Assembly (NCBI RefSeq): GCF_910592395.1
Contig: NC_088319.1
Coordinates: forward strand, 15,128,001 to 15,192,000
Reading direction: 5' to 3'
Source: Lineus longissimus
Lineage: Eukaryota > Nemertea > Pilidiophora > Heteronemertea > Lineidae
DNA length: 64,000 nt
Made by a program: the position numbers and the translations under genes. The stretch's first letter is position 1. The number at the start of each line of letters is the position of its first letter. The notes beneath the pieces are model-generated. The model searched no databases, was not told the origin of the DNA, and saw only the letters and a program-made list of their open reading frames with translations. This document shows, in pieces, positions 12,193 to 22,679 of the stretch.

Positions 12193-13211
12193 GGTGGTAG
12201 AATAGTACGGACGGACTTAAGAAACAGGCATCCTAAAGCGCTCAACAAACGAGAGATTTTTGTCGCTGAGGAATGCAATATCGCATGCGCAAAAGCTCTC
12301 GTTTGTGTCGGTCATCGAATTAGATTCCTGTAACACTATATTTTCATCCCGTGGACAACTTTAAAGGGATAATATAGGCAGCAGCTAGGCAGGCAAGATA
12401 AAATTAAACCATACTCGACCCCACCTCCAAACCAAAGCCAATGAAGACAACCCCCCCCCCCCCCCCACCTATCAATACATATACCGTGATTGGCTCAATC
12501 ATCAGAAGAAGACGAAGTCACAACCCCTCAGACCAATCAACCCATATCACCCAGATTGTCCCAATCATCAAAATCAGGACAACATCACAACCCCAAGACA
12601 TATCATTTCATTTCACCTAAATTGCCCCAACCCCACAGTACGCCCACACCCTAAAACAACCCGCGCCTCGGGTATTATGCTAGTTTTAATTAACTACTAT
12701 CTAAATTTAAAATCGTAAGACGACCTCCCATAGTAGTGGGAAAACGTTCCCTTTCGATGATGTTTGTATGTATCAAAGCATGTATCAGTTTATTACATTA
12801 TAATGGACAGTTGGGTTATTTTAAACCTTGCCTGAGGCACGTTCATGAATGGATGGGGAAAATCAGAAGTACTGTTTGAAACATGAGGATATATTTCATA
12901 TAGATGATGCTATATTAAGGACGTTCTAAAGGTACGACACACAAAACTTCAATTACCCATTATGAGGGTTTCTCCGAGACACGCTATCCTTTTCGTTTTC
13001 ACCTGTGCCATCCATCGCAGGGCCATTGATACTGGGTGCAACAAAACCTCTACCACAATAATTCACCTTCGAATTGTAGCCACGTTGTCTTTGCTGTAAA
13101 AAGGCAATACGTTGTATCACACTGGTTGTAAGTCAGTCAACAGTTTTTAAAATCAAGTAAATTCGAACTTCAGACAGACTAAAACAACGGGTAGGTCAAG
13201 GTTTTAAAAAA
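12193..13211 (+). other. Intergenic region upstream of GPCR copy 2, with a C-unique G-poor block
   Basis: Bases 12193-12405 and about 12690-13211 match unit B. Between them, 12406-12690 is a C/A-rich, G-poor block with a C homopolymer at about 12451-12467, and it has no counterpart in unit B. No coding exon was recognised. Confidence 0.6.
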
Positions 13212-14665
13212 ATGGCTGAGAGCCTACTTAACAGCACCGACGCTTTGGAGCCAGCTCATGGAGACCCTGCCATTGCCATAATGATAGCCATTACAGAAGT
13301 TCTTTTCAAATGGTGGCCGATTGTCACAATTACCTTTGGCATCTCTGGGAATCTCATGTCCTTCCTGGTGACCACGAAGAAGGACAACCGGCTGATAAGT
13401 TGCTGTATCTATATGGCTGGTTTGAGTATTGTCGACACGTTTGTCCTGGTCGGAGTGATGTTGTACAAAACGCTGGTCTCACATGGACTGGGGAACAACT
13501 TGCATGCAAACTTGGTGTTTCTAAGGTTAGTCGTTTTTCTTCCATTGGTATCCTTGTCATAATCCACCAGCATCGATCACGTTTGATTCACCAATAATTG
13601 AATGATAATGTAAAATTTGTGTGAAATGTAACCACCTGATATTTCCACTGAGCTGTTGTCTCTGAATTTTTGTTGCTCTCGACTTGTTGTGGAACTAATT
13701 GCTGTCCCAAAAGAAATTGGCGTCTTTTAAGGCAAATACTATGCCAAAGGGAGCAATGAAAAAGGCGTGAAATCCCAGGAACAAAGTGGTGTTGGAAGGT
13801 CGTATCGAAGGCCTCGGTCACCCAAGAAAAACGACTCATCGGTCTGCCTTTAAACATGATGAGCACTTATTAGGAGAGGACTATAGGTCCCAGGGAATAT
13901 GAATTACTATTAGCACCAGAGTATAGCGGCCGGGCCGCCACTGCCTAGAAGATAGTCATTTTTTCTTCTAAAACTGTGCTTTGTCTTTTCTTGCTTCTCA
14001 GCTTTATTTGGTACGATACAGATACTTTTGCGATAACTTCTGGACTTTTCCTCGCCGAAATGAGCATAGACCGCGCGATCGCAGTCATGTACCCAATGAG
14101 AGTCGCCACGATCTGCACCGCCTCACGCGCGGTCAAGGTTACTGTCATCACAGCCTCGATTGAGATTATCTTCAACATCCAAGCCTTCTTTTCGTACAAG
14201 TTACCTAATCCACCGAACGGTGCACTGTTACGCAACGTACCGGCGGCCCGATGGATGGAAACGTTCTTAAACATGTACCAACTCGTCATAGGTACAATTC
14301 TACCGTTTTCAATCTTGATTATCTGCAACAGTGTAATAATATTCGGTGTGCGTCGAGCAGCCTCCACCAGGAGGAAAATCGAATCGAAAGAACGCAAGTC
14401 GAAAGAAGCAAACTTGACTGTACTACTTTTGATGACATCATTTGCTTATCTCGTTTGTTCGATTCCGAAAAGATTCTACGAAGCGGTGGTGAACTATGAC
14501 GATCTTACTGACCCCTATTGGTCGGCGCGGTACTGGTTACAATGGTGGGTATGCACTGAAATGTGGCACTTGAATTTCGCCATAAATTTCTATGTATATT
14601 TCCTCGGCGGAGGGACGAAGTTCCGCAAGGATGCGAAAGAAGTATTGACTAGATGTTATCATTGA
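13212..14665 (+). CDS. Rhodopsin-class (class A) GPCR, copy 2
   Basis: Paralogue of the gene at 9407-10767 with the same two exons: 13212-13525 and 14002-14665, 325 aa. All seven membrane segments, the IDR motif at 127-129 and NFYVY in TM7 are intact. The eight substitutions relative to copy 1 are S/A, M/I and V/F in the segment before TM1, A/T after TM2, L/F, V/T and L/S around TM5 and loop 3, and the last residue N/H. The intron is longer than in copy 1 by the block at about 13672-13775, which unit A also retains. So copy 1, not copy 2, lost it. It probably has the same ligand class as copy 1. Confidence 0.92.
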
Positions 14666-15617
14666 GCGGGCTTCTTCATTTTTGCTAATTGCCTGAACGC
14701 CTATTTTATATAAAAATGTTAAAACAATCGCATATATCAAGGCTGCTTTCGAAACCCTCGGCATAATGTTGCTTGAGTGAACGCCGCAGAGAATCATTAC
14801 TTGTCAATAACTTTGTTGTAGTGGTCAGCGCTGTCAGCGGTGTTAAACTGACATTGATGCGCCACGATCGGCGGCTCACTCGATCATCAATATGCCTTAA
14901 GGTGTCGCCGCTATGTTGCAACCAGAGCAAATCAATGAATCATATGCGTCAAAATAGCAGTGACATCTTACTTTTTTCTCTTATCGATAACATCCGGGTC
15001 GAATAGTAAGCTCAAGAATCTCCACATATTAGGCGACAACCGCTGATAAATTTGTCTGTGACTTTAGAAGTCTTTAAAACATTTGTTACGTATTGGAATA
15101 TTAGCAATCAAACTGCATGCATGCGGAAATCTTAACACGAGGTTAGTGGGTGGGGGCCATTATGTTATCAAGACATTTTGATTTAGGGTAAATTTAGGTT
15201 TTGACCCATTGATCTATCTTTCGGTTTTCGGATCTGCGTAAATGAGGCTTTAGACCCTATGCGGACCATATTGATGTCTATCTCATACTTGACCTTCTCG
15301 TTTAGACATGAACGCGTATTAGATATGTATATGTGGAATCAATTAGAAATATCAGTGCCCGCTCTTGAGGCACGATACCGTGTCAAATTTCACTAAGATT
15401 TGGGGCCCTAAATTTATTCGAGACGGGGTTTTCAGTTGAGAACGGACCAAGTGAGGGACAAAGGAAAAGGATTCTTCTGTGCGACGATTATCTGCTCGTG
15501 CCGATAGCAGGCCAAGAGCAATACCGACAGTGGTGAAATTTAAGGACAGTCTTCTGATCAAGAAGAAAATATCATCCTAACACGTTTCGACCTGCATCGA
15601 AGTCAGATAGTAAGAAA
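14666..15617. other. Intergenic region between the duplication and the ankyrin gene
   Basis: Bases 14666-14988 are the GPCR 3' flank, which is repeated at 10768-11086. From 14989 on the sequence is single-copy in this window. No coding exon was seen. The promoter and 5' UTR of the ankyrin gene must lie towards the right end. Confidence 0.6.
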
Positions 15618-18600
15618 ATGGAAGAAGGCCCGTCCACGACCATTGAAGACACCATCCGCTTATGTCTACCGCACCTCGACGAGCACCGATTCACCAGGCT
15701 CCTCTGGAGACTACGGACACTGGGTGTGGTAGACGTGATCCAGTTCTCTTACTTAATTCCGGAAAACCTTTGTGATATTTTGACGCCTGGAGAGAGCCAG
15801 CAGCTACTGACGGAGTGGCACAAAGCACAAGGTTTGTCCATAGTTCCAAGGTTGTTGGTTCATTCATGGTAGTTGTGGTCCGATATAATGATTGTTGACA
15901 CCAGTTTATTGCACAATTCCTTCCCCATTTACTCATCAGTCGATTTCACATCAGGCGGCAACAAGCCTTCTTCAACTGACCCTATCCTGAGCTAGTTCCT
16001 CGATTTGGCTGGGTGTAAGCAGTCTTTTTCCATCTCCTAACGGTCCCTATATGCGTACATCTATCAATCAATAAATCAAAAGCGATACATCCAATGACAT
16101 GCGGGGATCATGTTGTTATGTCTTTCCAGTTCATCTGCAAAGCGCTGAACAGTATTCAGCTGGTTGGTATGAAGAACCACAGATCTCCCAGGAATTCTTG
16201 GACCGATTCGTCAAGGCTTCCTATGACGGAGACATTGGGACGATACACCATCTTCTGAACCAAGGGGTTGATCCTAATTGCTCAAACCAGGTGGGTTTCA
16301 CTATAAGGTTAGCTCATGGTAATCAGCCCGCTCTCATCGATCCTCAGGGATTTCCTGCAAAGGTCATTGTACATGTTCTACAAATATCGAGAAAGAGCTC
16401 AAGACGTGGTTGAGTATTTAGCAGCGGGATTAGGATATCACATATAACGCAAATCTGTGACTGACTGACTAACACAACGGAAATCAAGAAAGCATTGGTC
16501 GCAGTTGTCTCCAAAGAACGTTCAGCTCCGACGTCTTCGAAGTGGTGGCTCTACTGTTTGCTGAGACCTGCTCATGCTCCCGTTACCTTCACCAGAGTCT
16601 TTCAATAAAATATTTTTTTAGAACCTCTTCACTGCTCTCTACAATGCCGCACAGAATGGTTTCACCTCCACCGTCGACTTTCTACTCCGTCATCGGGCAG
16701 ATCCGAACATCACGTGCGCGGTAAGTTTAGAGGTTAAGTCCGAGTCAACTCCACTTCAAATGCACAGAACGCAGATAGTTGAAGAAATTAACCAAACCAA
16801 GCAAAGCAAAATTGATATGTCATTTGTATGCAACTCAATCAATCAACTTACCAAAGTCTTGGTTAAATGATTCTATCCAAGTCTTTTGGTTGGGGTTCTG
16901 TCCTCATCAGACGATGGGAGCAGTGGAACATATAATCAACTACTCCGCGTTATCTCTCAAGGACATCACATGAATTTTTGACATCCTGAAAATCCTGATA
17001 TATCTCGACCGATGTACTTTTTGATGAATTGAGATATTATCTCGATCGATTGACTCAATATCTCAATTTATCGAGAATATAAGTCGATCGACCGAGATAT
17101 TTCAGAAAATTATTTTTCACGTTGAAAAAAATTGTCAAGTGATGTCCTTTTCTGTCCACCTAGTCGTTCTCTTTGCAATGCAAACGTTATGTAGAAACAT
17201 CTGTGAGATGAAAATGAAGAGGTGGTTTCGTTATCACAGCTCCCTAACTCAAGATATGCTTTTGCAAACCAGTTGTATGTCGTGATAGACTAAAATAGTT
17301 CATACTGTTTATTGTAGGGACCGCGTTGCATGACCCCACTGTACACGGCAGCGTCCAGATGTCACATACAGATCGCTGTGTATCTTCTACAATATGGCGC
17401 TCATGTCAACGCTAGGGTTGGGGTTTGTATTTGAAACCAGATCGATATCAATACACAATCATACATCAAACCAGATATTTCCTTTTTGTATGATTTCTTT
17501 TGTACATAAGCGATCTGCTGGAAGAAGTATCCGATGTTCGTTATGAAAAAACATTGAAACGAACTTGGAAAATCGTCGTACAATTTCCGGAAAAATACTT
17601 TACTTATGAAAAACAACAACATTTGCAACGCGGGAGTGCCGATAATGCGACCGATATGCAACTGAAAAGAACGCTCCTGGAAAGTTCTTGTCTTCCATTA
17701 GCGACACTACCATCCATTTACTATCCCTTGATCTTGTTGCAGGAATTGGGATCGACAGCCCTGACAGTGGCGGCAGAAAAAGGGCACTGCCAAATGGTCG
17801 CTCTGCTTCTCAGATGCGGCGCTGATGTTAATATGACTTATGGAGTAAGCGTGCACCGCTAACAGACAAACGTTCTACCCTCCTTTGATCATCCGCTGGT
17901 GTTTTATGTACAAAAGAACCGCAACGAATTCTAGATGCTGCACGACAGAGTCAGTGTATCACATACGACAGAGCATCATTGCTTTATAGCGTATTTTTAT
18001 TTACCTTTACCCGGCCTTTACCTTCCTTAGGTTTCGCAGTCGACTGCCCTAATTATCGCCTCGAGCCGGGGACACCTGGAGCTAGTCGAGATGCTGCTGG
18101 ATGCTGGTGCTAATGTAAATGCAACACAAGAGGTAGGAATTTCACATGAAACACAGTGAGGATTGCCATTGTGGCGAAGGAGGAAAACAGTCTGAGTGCA
18201 GTGTTATTCAATATGATAAGTACATGTTCTTTGTTACTGCAAAAAAAGATTGCCTTTCCAAGTCATAAAAGAGGCGACAGACGTGCATCTTCAAGTGGTT
18301 CTTCTGTAGGCTAAGACGTCTGCTGCAATATTTCATCCTGCGACGCTTTATAAAGAAATTGCTTTCCGTTACCACGTTGATGCAAATGACAAAACGGTCG
18401 TTTTATGGCTCGCTAAGGGCCTATCCCTTTTATAGTTTTGTTGTGACTTGCAGATATTTATACATTGGTAATCCGTCTTCTTGCTGTATTTTTTTTCTGA
18501 ATTCATCGTTTCTTCAGACTACAGGCTCCTCGGCCTTGACCTTCGCGGCGGAAAGAGGTCATCAAGATGTTGTCCGTACTCTACTTCTCCATGGAGCCAA

Positions 18601-20793
18601 CTCGAATGCAACATTCCTGGTAAGGAAGATGGCAGTTAGTCTGGTAGGCCTACACTCTAAAAAATAACAGTTCTTGAGATTATGAAAAAACTTTTTTCGG
18701 CCAAAATGAATATGCACCCCTTAGAGCTTTAAACGGAAGTGAAAAACCCTTCGATATTATTCAGATTGCTCTAGTCATACACAGTCGATATATCATTTAT
18801 TCATCTGTGAAAAATTCATGCCTTTGTCTCCAGAAGACAGGATTTAATGAAATCCACCGAGGAAGACATTCTGCACGGTAAAGGAGTCTGGTATGACAAA
18901 GCCTACGGTCATCGACTGAATCGAATCCGTACAAGAGAAGCAGCGGAAGTTATTTTCGAATTAAATGACCAATAACTGAACATGGAAGCCTTTCTGGACA
19001 AGTTCAGGTTTCCTGATCTCTATTAACGGAAGCCATACAACAAACACCGGTGATTGCTTAGTAGCAGCGCATTCCGGTCCAATGGCATCGCATCACTGCT
19101 GGCTGGGTCTCAGTCATCAGTGATTCGGGTTTCATATGAGCACCGTCTGAAAATTTCAAATTGTTTTTATTGCCTTTTTTAGTTCTGCATAAAGAGCACT
19201 GAACATATTTTTCGTGAAAAAAGAGGCAGTCAATAGAAAATCGGGTCACTGAGAGCAAAATATTTCTGAAATACAACTCCACTTTTTTATCTGTACAAAC
19301 ATGGATGGAATGATTGATATTTAACCAGTACCCATGTTTACAATCACTAGAAATTTCAATGAAGTGGACAGTGCCTCGCAAGGTCTGTACAAATTGTGAA
19401 GAAAATGAAAAAATATGTTTTGATGTTGTAGAATGGACTGACCTCGGCCATAATAGCCGCAGACCGTGGTCATCAGGAGGTTCTAACTGAGCTCTTGCGA
19501 TGTGGTGCAGTCATCAACGCAGTTGATCGGGTTAGTACAAAAAACTTATTTCCTCTTTAAAAAAATCATTTACACACAGTATTTGTCGCGCAGTCGGTCA
19601 TATCTGGTGCAATAATCAGGGTGGCCAACAGTATGAAGCAGGCTGTGGAATAAATTTTCAGTATATTTGCCGTTGCCGGTTTTGCCTATCAATCACCATG
19701 AAATTATTTCGTGGGGGTCGTTGTTACAGTGATAATGTACAGTGGCTAGGAAAATATACGTTAAGGAAAAAAATTCAGTCATGTGCTTTCAAGCTGCAAT
19801 ACCCTCAATGAATGAACTCATAACAACATTTTGCTTACTCGCGTATAAGAAGCTTTAGGCGGAAGTTCTTGCGACTTCTTAACTAATTCTGACAATGGGA
19901 ACCATACAAGTCAGACACTGATGTCCAATCTATCACTAATGGCGAAGCTGTTCACTTTGCCTGAATAGATAACCGGCAAGCAGTTTGATAGTCACCAAAG
20001 GGGTCTGTTAGTGGTGACGGCGGGGCTTTAGTTCTCTATTAGTCTAAGGATTAACCTGATGTAAACTAATCAGATGCATACCAACATCTTTTGAAGTCAG
20101 GTGCAGTTGCCTACGGTCAACTGGTTAGTCAAGTGCTAAGCACGGCCAGTCGTCAAGTGCGTCATAGGGGTGGTTTTTCATGCAATATATATTTTTCTGT
20201 CCGTTGGATGGTGATATATTAATCACATTCCGTGGGCAGAAGAATCCATAGTGCCCTCGACAAAGGGCTATATGTTATATACGTACGTTCAATCTACTGC
20301 TCATTTTAGGTGGGAGACAGCCCTCTGCATTGCGCCGCGCGTAAAGGGTTCTGGAGAATAGCACGGTGGTTGCTGGAGCATGGCGCCAATCCAAGCATAG
20401 AGAACCAGGTCAGAGCCAAAATGGTGTCGTCCTGAGTGACGCAGAATGTCGCCCACTCATGATGTTATTTTGAATAAGATTCAAAGTCGAAATAGTAACT
20501 CTGAGCCATTTTTATGGTTACATTTTACTACTTTATTTACATAGCTAGAACAACTAATTAATGTCAGTTTCACTACGATTGTTGCTAATATCACAATCGA
20601 TACACTAGGAACTATCGAATTAGTTGTTATTACTAAGAGTGTACGTCGCCCGATTTCTAGCACATCGAGCAGCGCGCTTGTTTATCTAAATTACAACATG
20701 AATTCTGCTGTTTTCTAGGACCTTGAGACGCCGATGCAAGCAACTCAAGACGACAGCGTGAAGAAGCTGATTCAATGCTACATTGCAGTTTAG
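15618..20793 (+). CDS. Ankyrin-repeat protein with SAM-like N-terminal domain
   Basis: Ten exons were assembled by splice motifs and frame: 15618-15831, 16130-16290, 16622-16720, 17318-17416, 17743-17844, 18031-18132, 18518-18619, 19432-19530, 20310-20408 and 20719-20793. The product is 383 aa. Residues 1-71 form a helical SAM-like module (RLLWRLRTLGVVDV, then a LLTEW helix). Exon 2 carries a first ankyrin repeat. Exons 3-9 are 99 or 102 nt, phase 0, and each encodes exactly one ankyrin repeat (for example TALTVAAEKGH and SPLHCAARKGF). A short C-terminal tail follows. An AATAAA lies 45 nt after the stop. It is likely a cytoplasmic scaffold; the partner is unknown. An extra small exon could have been missed in the longer introns. 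Confidence 0.87.
16981..17105. repeat. GATC-rich palindromic repeat, copy 1 (in ankyrin intron)
   Basis: Clustered variants of ATCTCGATCGATC / GATCGACCGAGATAT in both orientations. It begins with a cctgaaaatcctgatatatctcg block and ends with tcgatcgaccgagatatt. The same start and end phrases occur at 28171-28300, which suggests a dispersed element. Confidence 0.7.
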
Positions 20794-20837
20794 CAGACGA
20801 CCACTCTAACTTGAAATTCACGAATTACACTCTTAGA

Positions 20838-20843
20838 AATAAA
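20838..20843 (+). promoter_or_regulatory. Polyadenylation signal AATAAA (ankyrin gene)
   Basis: Canonical hexamer 45 nt downstream of the TAG that ends the ankyrin-repeat gene. It supports the last exon being terminal. Confidence 0.7.
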
Positions 20844-22384
20844 GGTTTTCCTGCTTTTGGTTTTTCGAGCGACAGAAATATGTACCCCGTAGAGTAGATT
20901 TTCCAGCAAAGGTTTTTCATGAGTCTCAAAAGTCATTAATTTTTTGGCCAAAAAATCTCATACATGTACATTTGTAGTTGCAATACTTTGCTCAGAAAAC
21001 ATTTGCCAGTGAATTACACTATATATAAATATCCCCCATCCATCCACCTGTCGGAAAACATGCAGTCTGCCATTGGCCAGGCTATCGCGTTATTCCTCTT
21101 ACAAAGAGTCGATAAGACGATGAAGAACTTCAGAAAGGCTTCAAAAGGCTTCAAAAGGCTGGTTTTCTTTTATAAAAATAGCACGGCAGTAATTCTTTTT
21201 AATATCATAATGAAATGATATCGGGTAGACATTTAACTCTGAACTTTCGAAGTAGGGTATGGCGCCATTGTGCGAAATCCTAAGACGTGCGTGTCTTGGA
21301 GGAGTTTTCAGACCACCTTAAAGCATATCGTCCTTATTTTTTGGCCAACCTGGGCACTACTAAATTGTTACAAGAATCAAGCAACAAGCAGCCAATAGGA
21401 ACAACAGGCATTGGATTGGAGCCGATTTATCACAATTTCACCAAGCTCCCTTCGTGAAAACAAGATTTGAGGCCATAGTAAGTATTGCTTCAACATTCCA
21501 AGTCTTTGTCAATACTTACTACTAAGACGATCGTACAAATGCACTTCAGTCAAGGACACCAGGATTTTTGTTTTTTCTCCTTTCGGTATTTCAGTTAATC
21601 TGCTTTGTGACGGCAGGCTTGCTCAGTTGAAGAGGAAGATGGCTATTTGATGTTCTGATCTCTGTTCCTATAAGCTCTTGCCTTTGACGGAATAGCTTTC
21701 TCTCTCTCTCTCTCTATTCTCTTAGAGTCTTGCGTTTGATGAGTCGTCAACAGTGAAATGTAACTTTGTTGATGTAGAGCCCTGTTCCTTGTCAAGGTAA
21801 AACCCGGGAGTATCATCTCGACCGAAGTTTGGGTGATCAATGATACTACTTAAAGAGCCACTATCACGGTGTTTGTTTTTTCAAGTATTTTGTTGAGCCC
21901 CCATCGCTTGAACCCTTTTCTGGTTAAGTCAGCACATCTTTGTCGTTATCAAAAGAGCTTAACTTGCACGAACAGACAAAACTGTAAAAAACCTCGGCAA
22001 AAATGTGCTCAAACATTCTACATGTATACGAGAATTATCTTTAAAATGTCTCCCAACTTCTGCTGAATTTAGGTTTTTCATTTTTTATAATTTCAAAGTC
22101 GTCAAACTCTTTGTAATACTAGCTGAAGGAAAACTAATCCGTAAGCAGTGTTTATCCTCAGCATATTATGGAAGTTGAAGTAGTTTCGAGAACGACTTGA
22201 ACACTAGATGGGCATGGCTAGAATGGTCCGAGGAGAGCTTTTCTTTGATTTGACGAAAACATCCAGATTGAGAATCCCACTGAATCTGTGAATTAATCTT
22301 TGAACATTTAGATATGAATAGCTTACATATTACTATTACATGTACTTTACTTTTGAGAGTGGAAAGAGTGAGTCGGCTTTCAAT

Positions 22385-22475
22385 AGCAGACACTCTTATC
22401 CCAACCGGGAGTTGAACCCAAGACTTCAGAGATCAAAGACAAAACATCTCCCGACCACTGTCTTACAATGGTGGC
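22385..22475 (-). repeat. Possible tRNA-derived SINE fragment
   Basis: On the minus strand there is a box-B-like stretch (gggttcaactcccgg) preceded by gacagtggtcggg, resembling tRNA-like internal promoter elements. No intact cloverleaf was folded, so this is only suggestive. Confidence 0.35.
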
Positions 22476-22555
22476 GTTTTGCTTGACCGAACACTCCTTT
22501 TTCTCATAAGTAACATTTGCGAGATTAGTTTGTTAATGATGATATCTTTTGAGGC

Positions 22556-22679
22556 ATTGGGTGATATGAATAAAGACTAGCAAATGCTTTTACTTCAATT
22601 TTGTACAGAAAGGCCTAGTGTAAATGTACATGGAGTTTTAGATAAAAGCATTTGCTAGTCTTTATTCATATCACCCAAT
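22556..22679. repeat. Perfect 37-bp inverted repeat (hairpin element)
   Basis: Left arm 22556-22592 and right arm 22643-22679 are exact reverse complements (attgggtgatatgaataaag...). They are separated by a 50-nt spacer. The size and form fit a small MITE or a long hairpin precursor. No clear target-site duplication is seen at the edges. Confidence 0.9.

Larger units (their letters stand above)
11087..14990 (+). repeat. Tandem segmental duplication, unit C (3.9 kb)
   Basis: The unit starts inside the propeller-gene intron (gatcgtgggagtatg, as at 7388) and ends in the GPCR 3' flank (cttatcgat at about 14980-14988). At 11080-11090 the two sequences are fused with a 3-base overlap (GAT). This is the signature of a simple head-to-tail duplication of [terminal exon + GPCR]. 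About 285 bp (12406-12690) is unique to this unit. Confidence 0.9.
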
